Source: Bryobacterales bacterium (GTDB lineage Bacteria > Acidobacteriota > Terriglobia > Bryobacterales > Bryobacteraceae). From it: a stretch of 64,000 nucleotides of DNA. Numbering within the stretch: the stretch's first letter is position 1; the number at the start of each line of letters is the position of its first letter. Location of the stretch: positions 60,791 to 124,790 of the forward strand of contig JADLCT010000075.1 of assembly GCA_020847045.1 (NCBI GenBank), in the 5' to 3' direction. Under the pieces are notes generated by a model. The model did no database searches. It was not told the origin of the DNA and was given only the letters and a program-made list of their open reading frames with translations. The translations under genes were made by a program, and so were the position numbers. This document shows positions 24,252 through 33,577 of the stretch, one piece after another.

Positions 24252-27215
24252 ATGTTCCCGCAATCGTTCCGGCAGGGCTTCCTCGCAATGGCGGGTTTCG
24301 CCCTTCTCGGCGCCCTTTCCCAGACGATGTGGGGGCAGGCCGGCGCCCCCGTTACGCTGATTCCCGGGGCCACCTTCGGCGAGGTCGTCTCGTTGGGAGG
24401 CCCGCCCAGCGACCTGGTGCTCGACGAAGCGCGCGGCCGCGTCTATGCCGTCAATTCCGGCGCCGGGCGCGTGAACATCTACGACTATAAAAACAAGGTT
24501 GTCACCGGTTCCATTCTGGCTGGCATCTACCCCTCGGCCGCCGCGCTCAGCATGGACTCCCGGTATCTTTATGTAACGAACACCGGCTCCACCACGCTGA
24601 GTGTCATCGATCTCGAAGGCGACAGGGTGATCCAAACTGTCAGCCTGCCGGCCAAGCCCGAGGGCGTAGCCGTGGGCATTGATGGCCGGGTTCTCATCAC
24701 CACGCAGGGCACCGGAGCCGGCAATGCGCAGAACACCCTGCTCATCTTCGACCCTACGCTGCAGGCCGCGCAGCAAGTGTACGCCGTTGCCTCGCCCCCC
24801 CCCATCAGCACGCCCAACCCGCTGCCCGCCGTGTTCATCGGACGCCCCTCGACGCCCTTCCCTGGCCGTCTCATCCGTACGCCCGACGGCCAATTCATCG
24901 TCGGCATGGTCGCCATCAATCAGACGACAACGTCGGCCCAAACCACGCTCTTCGTCTACGAGTCGGCTTCAGGCACGGTGCTGCGCAACCGCACCGTCAC
25001 AGGACAGTCCACCGTGCTGTCCATCTCGCCCGACGGCTCCCGGTTCATGGCTGGCTCCACCCTCTACGACACGGCCACGCTCGGCGTAATTGGCCAGATC
25101 AACTCGGCAAACTTCCCCTTCTTCCTCACCACCAACTCCAACCCCGCCATTCAGATCAACTTCAACTACGGCGGCAGCCTGTTTACACCCGACGGCTCAG
25201 GGCTCTACTCGTCATTTAACGTAGGTGCGAACTCGGCCACGGTCCGCCCGGTGTCGAACTATTTCCTGATCGGCTCCAGCCGCAATCTGGGCATCCGGCT
25301 GGGTCTGCGAATGCCCGAGTCCATTTTAGGTAAGATGGCCAGCCCCTCCAGCGGCGCCGAGGTCTTCGCCGCCTCCGAATCCGGCATCATCCGCCTGCCC
25401 CTGGACAAGCTCTTCGAGCAGCCGATTCTGGTTCCCGATTCCACCACCGTTTTTTTGGCCAACGACCCGTGCAACAAGGGCATCGCCCGCGCCGCCGTCC
25501 ACGTAGACAACCTGGGCGCGGGCAAGCTCACCTACACGGTTCCGGCCGTCACCACGGCCCTCATCGCGGGCGTGGACACAGGCGTCGCGCCCTCCACCAT
25601 CACCTTCACGATGGAGCCCGGCCGCACCAACGTGGTGCGGCAGCCGGGCACCAACATCTTCACGGGCGCGGCCAACACAGTGGGAGGCACCGGCGCGGGC
25701 AACGCCATCAACATCAACCTCTCCTCGCGAGAGGCGGTCAACTTCCCCAACGTCATCCGGGTTTTCATGAACGTCCGCCAGCCCGATCAGCGCGGCATCA
25801 TCTACCCGGTGGCCACGGGACTGACGGCGGCCGAGGGCCTGCAGGAACTCCTGCTGGACGAGGCGCGCGGCCGGGTCTACATCACCAACGCCGCGTTCAA
25901 CCGCATCGAGGTGTTCGACATTCACCGCCAGCGCTTCCTGGAACCAATCGAGACCGGCCAGCTTCCCCACTCGATGGCCATGTCGCTGGATCATTCCACG
26001 CTGTACGTGGGCAACTCGGGCGGCGAGTCCATCTCGATTGTCGACCTCGATCTCCGCCGCGAAACCGGCTCCATCGCCTTTCCGCCGATCCCCCGCCCCG
26101 GCAACCAAGCCGTCGTCAGGCCCGTATCGCTCGCCATGACGCAAGCGGGCCTGCACTTTGTGATGTCCAACGGCGGCATCTGGCGCGTACTCGGCAACGA
26201 AGCCACGCCGCGTCCCCACAGCACCGTCATCGCCGGCGCCAGCGCCACGTCCACGCTGGGCAACTCCACGCAGCACCGGCTTGCCGCCACGCCAGAGGGC
26301 GACTACCTCATCGCATTGTCCGGCTCCACGGGCAACGGCTACTTGTACGACGCCAAGGCGGATGCCTTCACCGTGGGCCGCACGCTGTTTCAAAACCCGA
26401 TTCAAAGCTACTATGGCCCGCTGTCGGCCTCGCAGGAGAACGCCTATTTTCTGGCCAACGGCCTGATCCTTTCTCCGTCGCTCGCCGTCGTGGGCGGAGT
26501 CGAGCGCCCCAGCACAACAACTGCCACCGGCCCCATCGGTCCCGGACAACCCGGCACCATCACCACTGTCAGCAACGGCCAGCGCCACGTCGCCAGCGTC
26601 TATTCGATCGATCGGGACTCCTTCCTCCGCCTCACCCTGCCAGTCCGCCAGAATCTGACATCGGCTACGCGCGATGAAGCCCGCCCCACGCTGGAGCTGA
26701 CCAACATTCGCACCGGCGCCGCCACTCTCGCCGCCGTCGCGCCGGAAAACCCGCCCTTCACCATCCTGGGCACGCAGAGGATCGCCGTGCCGCCCCGCCA
26801 ACTGGCCGCCGACAGCAAGGGCAACGCCTACCAGATCAGCGTCTCCGGACTGAGCGTCATCGCGCTGTCGGAGTCCGGCGCCTTACCGCGCCCCTCCATC
26901 ACGGGCGGCGCTCGCGGCTTTGTGAACGCCAACACCGGCACGCAGTCCTTCACGCCCGGAGCGTTCATCACCGTGAACGGCGCCGACTTGGCCGCACCCG
27001 CCACGGCCGATCAACTCCCCATGCCCACCGTGCTCGGCGGTTCCTGCGTCACTCTCTCCGACGTGCCGCTGCCCCTGCTCGAATCCTCTCCCGGCCAGAT
27101 GACCGCCCAGATTCCGGACACGCTGCTGCCCGGCATCTATGTCGCCCAGGTCCGCAGCCTCACCAACGCCACCCAAAGCGACCCCATCGTGATCACCGTC
27201 CAGAGGCCGCGTTAG
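24252..27215 (+). CDS. Secreted double beta-propeller protein with TIGR03437-type C-terminal domain
   Basis: Large secreted protein, 987 residues. A signal peptide (FRQGFLAMAGFALLGALSQT) is followed by a YVTN-type beta-propeller (DLVLDEARGRVYAVNSGAGR; SRYLYVTNTGSTTLSVIDLE), a central Ig-like stretch around residues 400-510 (NDPCNKGIARAAVHVDNLGA), and a second propeller whose opening blades repeat the first (ELLLDEARGRVYITNAAFNR). The last 100 residues (TPGAFITVNGADLAAPAT; LLESSPGQMTAQIPDTLLPG) are the TIGR03437 family seen mainly in Solibacteres. Two adjacent ATGs (24249, 24252) could start it; TATCGT ends 7 bases before the second. Probably a surface adhesin or binding protein; no catalytic motif was seen. 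Confidence 0.85.
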   Translation: MFPQSFRQGFLAMAGFALLGALSQTMWGQAGAPVTLIPGATFGEVVSLGGPPSDLVLDEARGRVYAVNSGAGRVNIYDYKNKVVTGSILAGIYPSAAALSMDSRYLYVTNTGSTTLSVIDLEGDRVIQTVSLPAKPEGVAVGIDGRVLITTQGTGAGNAQNTLLIFDPTLQAAQQVYAVASPPPISTPNPLPAVFIGRPSTPFPGRLIRTPDGQFIVGMVAINQTTTSAQTTLFVYESASGTVLRNRTVTGQSTVLSISPDGSRFMAGSTLYDTATLGVIGQINSANFPFFLTTNSNPAIQINFNYGGSLFTPDGSGLYSSFNVGANSATVRPVSNYFLIGSSRNLGIRLGLRMPESILGKMASPSSGAEVFAASESGIIRLPLDKLFEQPILVPDSTTVFLANDPCNKGIARAAVHVDNLGAGKLTYTVPAVTTALIAGVDTGVAPSTITFTMEPGRTNVVRQPGTNIFTGAANTVGGTGAGNAININLSSREAVNFPNVIRVFMNVRQPDQRGIIYPVATGLTAAEGLQELLLDEARGRVYITNAAFNRIEVFDIHRQRFLEPIETGQLPHSMAMSLDHSTLYVGNSGGESISIVDLDLRRETGSIAFPPIPRPGNQAVVRPVSLAMTQAGLHFVMSNGGIWRVLGNEATPRPHSTVIAGASATSTLGNSTQHRLAATPEGDYLIALSGSTGNGYLYDAKADAFTVGRTLFQNPIQSYYGPLSASQENAYFLANGLILSPSLAVVGGVERPSTTTATGPIGPGQPGTITTVSNGQRHVASVYSIDRDSFLRLTLPVRQNLTSATRDEARPTLELTNIRTGAATLAAVAPENPPFTILGTQRIAVPPRQLAADSKGNAYQISVSGLSVIALSESGALPRPSITGGARGFVNANTGTQSFTPGAFITVNGADLAAPATADQLPMPTVLGGSCVTLSDVPLPLLESSPGQMTAQIPDTLLPGIYVAQVRSLTNATQSDPIVITVQRPR

Positions 27216-27217
27216 AA

Positions 27218-28021
27218 TTGACGCGGTCTTCCGCCATCTCTTCGCCGCCGTCCCAGGGCGATCCGTACGCCACGCTCGCGGCCCACTACGACGCCTTCTT
27301 CAGCTTCCATCGCGAATGGTTTCAATCCGCCCGTAACCGCATTCTGCACCACGTGTTCCCCACGCTCGAATCGGCGTGTGATCTGGCCTGCGGCACCGGC
27401 CGCGCCGCCCTCACGCTGGCCGCACGCGGCATCCGCACCTACGCGCTGGACTCCTCGCCCGCCATGTGCCGTCTGGCTCGCGCCAACGCGCGCGAGGCCC
27501 GCGCCACACTCCGCGCGCCGCTCACCGTCCACCAGGCCGACATGCGGGATTTTTCGCTGCCCCGCGCCGTCGATCTCATCCTGTGCAACGGCGACGCCGT
27601 GAATCACCTGCCGCGCCGCGCCGGCCTCGCCCTGGCCGCGCGCTCCGCCGCACGCGCCCTCCGCCCCGGCGGTTACTACTTCTTCGATGTGAACAACTGG
27701 CGCGCCTTTGAACGGCTGTGGCCGCAAACCATGCTGCTCGAACGCCCCGGAGTGGCGCTGCTCATCCGAGGCTCCAACGACCCGCGCCGCCGCCGCGGCA
27801 TCTCCGAATCGCACTGGTTCCTCCAGCAGCCCGCGAACGGCCTTTGGCTGCGCCACTCCGAGCGCCTGGAAGAGGTGTGCTGGACTCCCGGCGAAATTCG
27901 CTCCACACTCCGCCGGGCGGGCTTCACCACGATCCGCGCCTTCGACTCCGCCCGCTTCGCCGGACCGGGACTTACGCAACCCGGCTGCCGCACTTTCTAT
28001 CTGGCCCGGTTGGCGCTTTGA
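27218..28021 (+). CDS. Class I SAM-dependent methyltransferase
   Basis: 267 residues. SACDLACGTGRAALTLAARG (about residues 53-72) is motif I with DLACGTG, ALDSSPAMCRLARANA is motif II, HQADMRDFSLPRAVDLILCN holds motifs III-IV, and ALRPGGYYFFDVN is motif VI. It resembles small-molecule methyltransferases of the Methyltransf_25 type, with DLACGTGR and FDVNN. Start TTG 27218 follows the propeller gene stop by two bases, so it depends on readthrough or coupling from that gene. The substrate is unknown. Confidence 0.85.
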   Translation: MTRSSAISSPPSQGDPYATLAAHYDAFFSFHREWFQSARNRILHHVFPTLESACDLACGTGRAALTLAARGIRTYALDSSPAMCRLARANAREARATLRAPLTVHQADMRDFSLPRAVDLILCNGDAVNHLPRRAGLALAARSAARALRPGGYYFFDVNNWRAFERLWPQTMLLERPGVALLIRGSNDPRRRRGISESHWFLQQPANGLWLRHSERLEEVCWTPGEIRSTLRRAGFTTIRAFDSARFAGPGLTQPGCRTFYLARLAL

Positions 28022-28069
28022 TGGCGTGCTCCGGCACTTACTCCGCGCTGGCAGCACCAACCCGCACGC

Positions 28070-28075
28070 TATACT
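28070..28075 (+). promoter_or_regulatory. Possible -10 element of the tetrapyrrole operon
   Basis: TATACT is five of six to the TATAAT consensus, 17 bases before the ccsA/hemX ATG. No convincing -35 at 16-18 bases upstream. The gap of 71 bases after the methyltransferase gene is the only reasonable promoter position for the heme operon. Confidence 0.35.
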
Positions 28076-28092
28076 GATGGCATAGTCCCACC

Positions 28093-28899
28093 ATGCAGGA
28101 GATGAGCGTATTCTGGCTGAGAGCCGCCGTGGTCCTGTACTCACTGGGACTGCTGCACGCGATTCTCACCATCCTCCGCCGCGAGGAACGTTTTTTTCCT
28201 CCCGCATTTACCGGATTCCTCATTGGCGCCACGCTCCACGGCGTCTCGATCACCGAGCGGTGGATCCACAAGGGCCGCTTTCCGGTCGATAACTTTTTCG
28301 AGTCCATCGGGCTGTGCGCCTTTCTTCTCGCCGTCAGTTTCCTGTTCCTGAACTGGCGTTATGAATTCCGCTCGCTCGGCGTGTTCCTGTTCCCACTCGT
28401 CTTCCTGATGACGCTGATGGGCGGGATGGAGGCGCCCGTGGGCGCATGGACCACCACCGTCCGCAGCGCCGTGCTGCTGGCGCACGTCACGCTCGTCATG
28501 CTCGGCTACGCGGCGTTGCTCGTCACGGCCCTGGCCAGCTTGTTTTATCTCATTGAAGAGCGCCGCCTGAAGCAGAAGATCACATCGAGGCTCTTCCGCC
28601 GGCTGCCGCCCCTGTCCACGCTCGACGCCATCATCACCGGAGCCATGGGCGCCGGCTTTTCTCTCATCACCTTTGCCACCATCCTGGGCTTTTTCTGGGC
28701 CCGGCGCGAAGGCCAGCACGACTGGATCACGCAGCCCCGCATCATCATCTCGCTCGCCACCTGGGCGCTTTGCCTGCTCATGGTCTTCCTGCGCAACTCC
28801 GCCGGCTGGCGTGGCCGCAAGGCCGCCGTGATGGCCCTCATGATTCTCGGCTGCTCGGCCATCACCTGGGCCGCCAAGCTCTTCCTGAAACCGTCCTAG
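28093..28899 (+). CDS. CcsA/HemX-type cytochrome c assembly membrane protein
   Basis: Polytopic inner-membrane protein, 268 residues, of the CcmC/CcsA/HemX group that handles heme for cytochrome c maturation or stabilises HemA. About eight hydrophobic segments. Histidines expected as heme ligands are present (GATLHGVSITERWIHKGRFP near residues 45-64, LLAHVTLVMLGYAALL near 137). The WWD-type aromatic signature is only partly present (GRFPVDNFFESIGLCAFLLA). It precedes hemA by two bases, which is the hemX arrangement known from Bacillus and acidobacteria. Whether it acts in cytochrome assembly or in HemA control cannot be decided here. Confidence 0.82.
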   Translation: MQEMSVFWLRAAVVLYSLGLLHAILTILRREERFFPPAFTGFLIGATLHGVSITERWIHKGRFPVDNFFESIGLCAFLLAVSFLFLNWRYEFRSLGVFLFPLVFLMTLMGGMEAPVGAWTTTVRSAVLLAHVTLVMLGYAALLVTALASLFYLIEERRLKQKITSRLFRRLPPLSTLDAIITGAMGAGFSLITFATILGFFWARREGQHDWITQPRIIISLATWALCLLMVFLRNSAGWRGRKAAVMALMILGCSAITWAAKLFLKPS

Positions 28900-28901
28900 C
28901 G

Positions 28902-30179
28902 ATGAACTTCCACGTCACAGGACTGAATCACACCACCGCGCCCGTGGAGGTCCGCGAGCGGCTCGCCTTCACTCCCGAGCACCTGGCGGGCGCCATGGCC
29001 GGACTGCGCAACGCCGAAGGGCTGCTGGAAACCATGGTGCTGTGTACGTGCAACCGCGTCGAAATCACGGCCACCACCGACGACGCCTGCGACGCCAGCA
29101 ACCAGATCGAGGCCTTTCTCTCGGGCTATCACAACGTCGAGCGCGAATGGCTCCGGCCGTACCTGTACCACTTCAACGGCGCCGACGCCATCCGCCATCT
29201 GTTCCGCGTCGCCAGTTCGCTGGACTCCATGGTGGTGGGCGAGCCGCAGATCCTGGGGCAGCTCAAAACGGCTTACGAAACGGCCCGCATGGCCGGCACG
29301 CTCTCCACCACGCTCGATACCATCGTCACGTCGGCTTTCCGCGTGGCCAAGCGCGTCCGCACGGAAACCGAGATCGGACAAAGCGCGGTCAGCGTCTCCT
29401 ACGCCGCCGTCGAGCTGGCCCGCCAGATCTTCGGCTCGCTCGATCACCGGAAGGTGCTTCTGATCGGAGCGGGAAAGATGAGCGAGCTTGCCGCCCGCCA
29501 CCTGTCCCGCGCGGGCGCCAGCGAGATCACCGTCACCAACCGTTCGCCCGAACGCGCGCTCGCCATGGCGGCCATCTTCAACGCCCGCCCGGTGCCGTAC
29601 GAAAACTTCCAAAGCGTACTTCACTCCGTCGACGTCGTGCTCACCTCGTCCGGCGCGCCGCATTACATTCTGACGCGCGACAACATGAAGCCGGTGGTGC
29701 ATGCCCGGAAGGGACGGCCGATGTTCCTGATCGACATCGCCGTGCCTCGCAACATCGAGCCCGCCGTGAACTCACTTGACGGCGTGTTCCTTTACGACAT
29801 CGACGACATGCAGAAGGTGGTGGCCTCGAACATGCGCGTGCGGCAGGCCGAGGCGGAAGAGGCCGAACGCATCATCGCCGAGGAAGTCGCCCGCATGACC
29901 CAGCGCCTGCAGCAGCGCGGCGCGGCGCCGCTCATCGTCGGCCTCCAGCAGCAACTGGAAGCCACGCGGCTGGCGGAGATGGAGCGTATGCGCGCCAAAC
30001 TCGCCACGCTGACGCCTGAGCAGCGCGAACTGGTGGATGCCCTCACGCGCGGCATTTTGAACAAGGTTGCCCACGGCCCCATCGCCGAACTGCGCCGCCT
30101 CTCGGCGCTGCCCGAAGGCGCCGATGGCCTGGAGGCCCTGCGGCGGGCCTTCCGCCTGGACGGGAACTCCACGAAATGA
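28902..30179 (+). CDS. hemA: Glutamyl-tRNA reductase HemA
   Basis: First enzyme of C5 tetrapyrrole synthesis: glutamyl-tRNA plus NADPH to glutamate-1-semialdehyde. 425 residues. The catalytic Cys50 is in VLCTCNRVEI; GLNHTTAPVEVRERLAF opens the protein; VGEPQILGQLKTAYE, the NADPH-binding KVLLIGAGKMSELAARHL, ITVTNRSPERA, FLIDIAVPRNIEP and the C-terminal dimerisation helices follow. Start ATG 28902 is two bases after the previous stop; an earlier in-frame start would lie inside that gene. It overlaps hemC by four bases. Confidence 0.97.
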   Translation: MNFHVTGLNHTTAPVEVRERLAFTPEHLAGAMAGLRNAEGLLETMVLCTCNRVEITATTDDACDASNQIEAFLSGYHNVEREWLRPYLYHFNGADAIRHLFRVASSLDSMVVGEPQILGQLKTAYETARMAGTLSTTLDTIVTSAFRVAKRVRTETEIGQSAVSVSYAAVELARQIFGSLDHRKVLLIGAGKMSELAARHLSRAGASEITVTNRSPERALAMAAIFNARPVPYENFQSVLHSVDVVLTSSGAPHYILTRDNMKPVVHARKGRPMFLIDIAVPRNIEPAVNSLDGVFLYDIDDMQKVVASNMRVRQAEAEEAERIIAEEVARMTQRLQQRGAAPLIVGLQQQLEATRLAEMERMRAKLATLTPEQRELVDALTRGILNKVAHGPIAELRRLSALPEGADGLEALRRAFRLDGNSTK

Positions 30180-31090
30180 CCCACATCGTCATCGGCTCGC
30201 GCGGTTCACAACTTGCCCTCTGGCAGTCGCGCTGGGTTGCCGCCGAACTGGAGCGGCGCGGATTCTCCACGTCAATCGAGATCATCAAGACCACGGGCGA
30301 CAAGATCACCGGCGTCCCTTTGTCACAGGTGGGCGGCAAGGGCCTGTTCACGAAAGAGCTGGAAGACGCGCTGCTTGCCGGCGACATCGGCATCGCCGTG
30401 CATTCGTTGAAAGACATGCCCACCGAATTGCCCGAAGGCCTCACGCTCGCCGCCACGCCCGTTCGCGAGGATCCGCGCGACGCGCTCATCGGCAGCACGC
30501 TGGCGGGGCTCGCGTCTGGCGCCAGGGTCGGAACCAGCTCCCTGCGGCGCGGCGCGCAGCTGCGTCACGCACGGCCGGATCTCGCCATCGAGCCGGTCCG
30601 CGGCAATCTCGACACGCGCCTGCGCAAGCTCAAAGAGGGCCAGTACGACGCCATCCTGCTGGCCGCCGCCGGCCTCCACCGCCTCGGATGGGCTGATCGC
30701 ATCGCCGAGATCCTCCCCATCGAAATCATGTGCCCGGCCGCCGGACAGGGTGCGCTGGCCATCGAGGCGCTCATCCACGGATCGCCCGCCGCGCTTGCCG
30801 CCTGCCGCGCGCTGGAGGATGCTCCGACTCGCGCCGCCATCACCGCTGAACGAGCCGTGCTGGCCGCTCTGGGCGGCGGTTGCCAGGTGCCCATCGGTGC
30901 GCATGCCGCCGTGGCCGGCGCATCGCTGCAACTCCGCGCCTGCGTGGCCGCGCCCACCGGAGTCGCCGCGCCCGTCGTATGTACGGTGACGGGCTCTGCC
31001 GCGGAGGCCGAGGCCCTGGGCCGTCAGGCCGCGGAACAGCTTCTCGCATCCGGCGCCGGCGAAATACTCGAGGCGGTATACGGCGTGTGA
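30176..31090 (+). CDS. hemC: Hydroxymethylbilane synthase HemC (porphobilinogen deaminase)
   Basis: Condenses four porphobilinogens to hydroxymethylbilane using a dipyrromethane cofactor; 304 residues. Conserved blocks: IVIGSRGSQLALWQS, IIKTTGDKI, GLFTKELEDALL, AVHSLKDMPTELPEGL, RVGTSSLRRGAQL, RGNLDTRLRKL and QGALAIE. The cofactor-binding Cys236 is in LGGGCQVPIGAHA. Its ATG overlaps the hemA stop and its own stop overlaps the GTG of the next gene (GTGA), so the operon is translationally coupled. HemB is not in the window. Confidence 0.97.
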   Translation: MTHIVIGSRGSQLALWQSRWVAAELERRGFSTSIEIIKTTGDKITGVPLSQVGGKGLFTKELEDALLAGDIGIAVHSLKDMPTELPEGLTLAATPVREDPRDALIGSTLAGLASGARVGTSSLRRGAQLRHARPDLAIEPVRGNLDTRLRKLKEGQYDAILLAAAGLHRLGWADRIAEILPIEIMCPAAGQGALAIEALIHGSPAALAACRALEDAPTRAAITAERAVLAALGGGCQVPIGAHAAVAGASLQLRACVAAPTGVAAPVVCTVTGSAAEAEALGRQAAEQLLASGAGEILEAVYGV

Positions 31091-32592
31091 GCGAATCCCC
31101 TGGCAACCCGCCCGCCCCCGGCCTGGTCTCCCTCATCGGAGCGGGCCCTGGCGACCCCGGGCTCATCACCGTGCGAGGCCGCGACGCTCTCGAGCGCGCC
31201 CAGTGCGTTCTGCACGATCACCTGGCCAACCCCGCCCTGCTTAAGCTCGCGCCGCACGCCGAGCACATCTATGTGGGCAAGAAACGTTCCGAGCACCCCG
31301 TGCCGCAATCGGAGATCACCGGCCTGCTCATTCGCAAGTCCCTTGCCGGTCTCCGCACCGCCCGGCTCAAGGGCGGCGATCCCTACCTGTTCGGCCGCGG
31401 CGGCGAGGAGGCCGAGGCGCTCGCCCTGGCCGGCATCCCGTTTGAAGTCATTCCCGGCGTAACCGCCTCGCTCGGCATCGGCGCTTACTGCGGCGTTCCC
31501 CTCACCCACCGCGACCACAACTCCGCCGTCACCTTCATCACCGGCCACGACCCGGCGGCCATCAACTGGCCCGCTGTGGCCGCCTCGGAAACGCTCGTCA
31601 TCTACATGGGACTGGCCTCGATCACGGAAATCACGGCGCGGCTGCTCGCCGCCGGACGCTCCCCCGAAACACCGGCCATCGCCGTGCGCTGGGGCACACG
31701 CCCGGAGCAATCCACGCTCCGCTCCACGCTGGGCGCTCTCGCCGGAGACATTGCCGGGGCGCGCGTGCGTCCGCCCGCCACGATTCTGATCGGCGATGTT
31801 GTTGCTCTGTCGGACCGCCTGAACTGGTACGAACGGCTTCCTCTCTATGGCCAGCGCATCGTGCTCACGCGCGCCGGGGAGCAGTCTGCTGAATCCTCCT
31901 CGCTGCTCACCGCGCTCGGCGCGTCCGTGCTGGAACTGCCCACCATCGCCATCCTCCCGCCGCTCTCCTGGACCGCGCTGGACACCGCCATCGAGGGGCT
32001 CACCACGTATGACTGGCTGGTGTTCACGTCGGTCAACGGCGTCCGCTTCTTCCTGGAACGTCTCGATGCCTCGCGCCACGATCTCCGCTCGTTCCGGGGC
32101 AGAATCGCCGTCATCGGCGAACGCACGCGCGATGCCGTCCAGAAACTGCATCTCAAGGTGGATCTGCTCCCCCGCGAATTTGTCGCCGAGAGCCTGCTCG
32201 AAGCCTTCGCCGGGCATCCCATCGCCGGACAGCGCATTCTGATCCCGCGCGCCGAGGCCGCTCGCGAGGTGCTGCCGGACACGCTGCGCACACGCGGCGC
32301 GTCCGTGGATGTCGTCCCGGCGTACCGCAACGCCATCCCCGAGGAGGCCGCCGCGCGCGCCGCGGAGATCTTCCGCGACCCGCCCCACTGGATCACCTTC
32401 ACGGCCGCCTCGACGGTGAAGAACCTGCTCGCCCTGGTCCCCCGCGAAGCGCTGGCTCACACGCGCATCGCCTCCATCGGACCCGTCACCAGCGATGCGC
32501 TCCGGCAGCACGGACTTTGCCCCGGCGCCGAAGCCTCGCCTTACACCATGGCCGGACTCACCGCGGCTATTCTTCGCGCAACGCGCTCATAA
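31087..32592 (+). CDS. Fused uroporphyrinogen-III C-methyltransferase/uroporphyrinogen-III synthase (CobA-HemD)
   Basis: Bifunctional enzyme of 501 residues. Residues 1-240 are the SUMT/CobA domain: VSLIGAGPGDPGLITVRGRD, LLRTARLKGGDPYLFGRGGE-type block (ARLKGGDPYLFGRGGEEAEA), IPFEVIPGVTASLGIGAYCG and PLTHRDHNS. Residues about 255-500 are HemD: GQRIVLTRAGEQSAE, YDWLVFTSVNGVRFFLERL, IAVIGERTRDAV, QRILIPRAEAAREVL and PHWITFTAASTVKNLL. The fusion would close the urogen ring and then methylate it towards siroheme/B12. Start GTG 31087 sits in the hemC stop. Its 3' end overlaps the convergent DJ-1 gene by 26 bases. Confidence 0.94.
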   Translation: MSESPGNPPAPGLVSLIGAGPGDPGLITVRGRDALERAQCVLHDHLANPALLKLAPHAEHIYVGKKRSEHPVPQSEITGLLIRKSLAGLRTARLKGGDPYLFGRGGEEAEALALAGIPFEVIPGVTASLGIGAYCGVPLTHRDHNSAVTFITGHDPAAINWPAVAASETLVIYMGLASITEITARLLAAGRSPETPAIAVRWGTRPEQSTLRSTLGALAGDIAGARVRPPATILIGDVVALSDRLNWYERLPLYGQRIVLTRAGEQSAESSSLLTALGASVLELPTIAILPPLSWTALDTAIEGLTTYDWLVFTSVNGVRFFLERLDASRHDLRSFRGRIAVIGERTRDAVQKLHLKVDLLPREFVAESLLEAFAGHPIAGQRILIPRAEAAREVLPDTLRTRGASVDVVPAYRNAIPEEAAARAAEIFRDPPHWITFTAASTVKNLLALVPREALAHTRIASIGPVTSDALRQHGLCPGAEASPYTMAGLTAAILRATRS

Positions 32593-33124
32593 CCGCCCGG
32601 TAGAACTCCGGGTGCGATTCCCACGTTTGCGCCGAGACCAGTTTGCCGTCGCGCACAGCCTGCCGCGAACTCCACTCGCCGCCGGCGCGCGTCACCTCGC
32701 TGCGGATATGTTCGTAGCAGGTCACCGTCCGATTCTCCACCAGTCCGGCCACCACCAGGATCTGGATCCCGTGGCAGATCGAGAACACCCACTTGCCGGC
32801 CGCCGCCATCTCCCGCACCAGCGCCACAAGGTCCTCCCTGTGCCGCAGGTATTCCGGCGCGCGGCCGCCCACCAGAAGCACGGCGTCGAAATCCTCGGCC
32901 CGCGCGTCGGCCAGCGCAAGGTCCGCCGTCACGCCGTACCCCGGCTGCCGCTCGATGTAGGTGTCCCATCCAGGCTCAAAATCGTGCTGCACCATGTGCA
33001 GACGCCGCTTGGAAGGCGCGGCCACCACCGGCTCATGGCCTTCCTCGATCATGCGGTGAATGCCATACCAGGCCTCGTAGGATTCACCGCCATCTCCCGT
33101 CACCACCAGCACTCGTTTTCCCAT
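32567..33124 (-). CDS. DJ-1/PfpI family protein
   Basis: 185-residue cytosolic class I glutamine-amidotransferase-like protein. MGKRVLVVTGDGGESYEAWY gives the strand-loop with the conserved Glu, FDAVLLVGGRAPEYLR the middle motif, and GKWVFSICHGIQILVVAGL the nucleophile elbow with Cys in SICHG. WSSRQAVRDGKLVSAQTWES is the usual C-terminal block. Members act as proteases, deglycases or chaperones; the exact role is not readable. TAGAAT ends 8 bases before the ATG, with no ribosome-binding site, so it may be leaderless. Confidence 0.88.
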   Translation of the reverse strand: MGKRVLVVTGDGGESYEAWYGIHRMIEEGHEPVVAAPSKRRLHMVQHDFEPGWDTYIERQPGYGVTADLALADARAEDFDAVLLVGGRAPEYLRHREDLVALVREMAAAGKWVFSICHGIQILVVAGLVENRTVTCYEHIRSEVTRAGGEWSSRQAVRDGKLVSAQTWESHPEFYRAVMSALREE

Positions 33125-33172
33125 AACCCGCCATTCTATCCCCCGGCGCGGCTTCTGAGTCACAATAGCCGC

Positions 33173-33577
33173 ATGAGTTACAAAGCTCCTGGGTTCTCCT
33201 CCGCCACCCCGTACCTCTGCATCGAAGGCGCCGCGGCCGCGCTTGCGTTCTACAAGCAGGCGTTCGGCGCCGTGGAAACCCACATGGACACCACCGGGGA
33301 CGGCCAGATCCGCCACGCCGAATTCCGCATCGGCGACTCCATGTTCATGCTGTCCGACTACAAACCCGAGTTCACCTTCCTGGCCAGCACCCAGCAGAAC
33401 CGCGCGCCCGGCATCTCGATCTTTCTCTACGTTCCCGACGCCGATGCCGTGTTCCAGTCCGCGCTTGCCGCCGGAGCCACGCAGGTGATGCCGATGGAGG
33501 ACAAACCATACGGCCGCACCGGCGGGGTGCAGGATCCGTTCGGGATTCTCTGGTGGCCCACCACGCACCCCCGGTGA
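33173..33577 (+). CDS. VOC/PhnB-like glyoxalase-fold protein
   Basis: 134 residues with two beta-alpha-beta-beta-beta modules. PYLCIEGAAAALAFYKQAFG and GQIRHAEFRIGDSMFMLSDY are the family opening; KPYGRTGGVQDPFGILWWPT is the PhnB-type ending. The metal-ligand pattern of true glyoxalase I is not obvious, so substrate and activity are unknown. The start ATG 33173 lies six bases after CACAAT without a Shine-Dalgarno, a leaderless-like arrangement. It runs into the 5' region of the next gene on the same strand. Confidence 0.87.
   Translation: MSYKAPGFSSATPYLCIEGAAAALAFYKQAFGAVETHMDTTGDGQIRHAEFRIGDSMFMLSDYKPEFTFLASTQQNRAPGISIFLYVPDADAVFQSALAAGATQVMPMEDKPYGRTGGVQDPFGILWWPTTHPR

Noticed and set aside
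25326..26801. A 491-codon minus-strand frame inside the propeller gene
   Set aside because: Antisense frame of GC-rich sequence, Gly/Arg/Val-rich, no motif; the plus-strand frame has a signal peptide and repeats.
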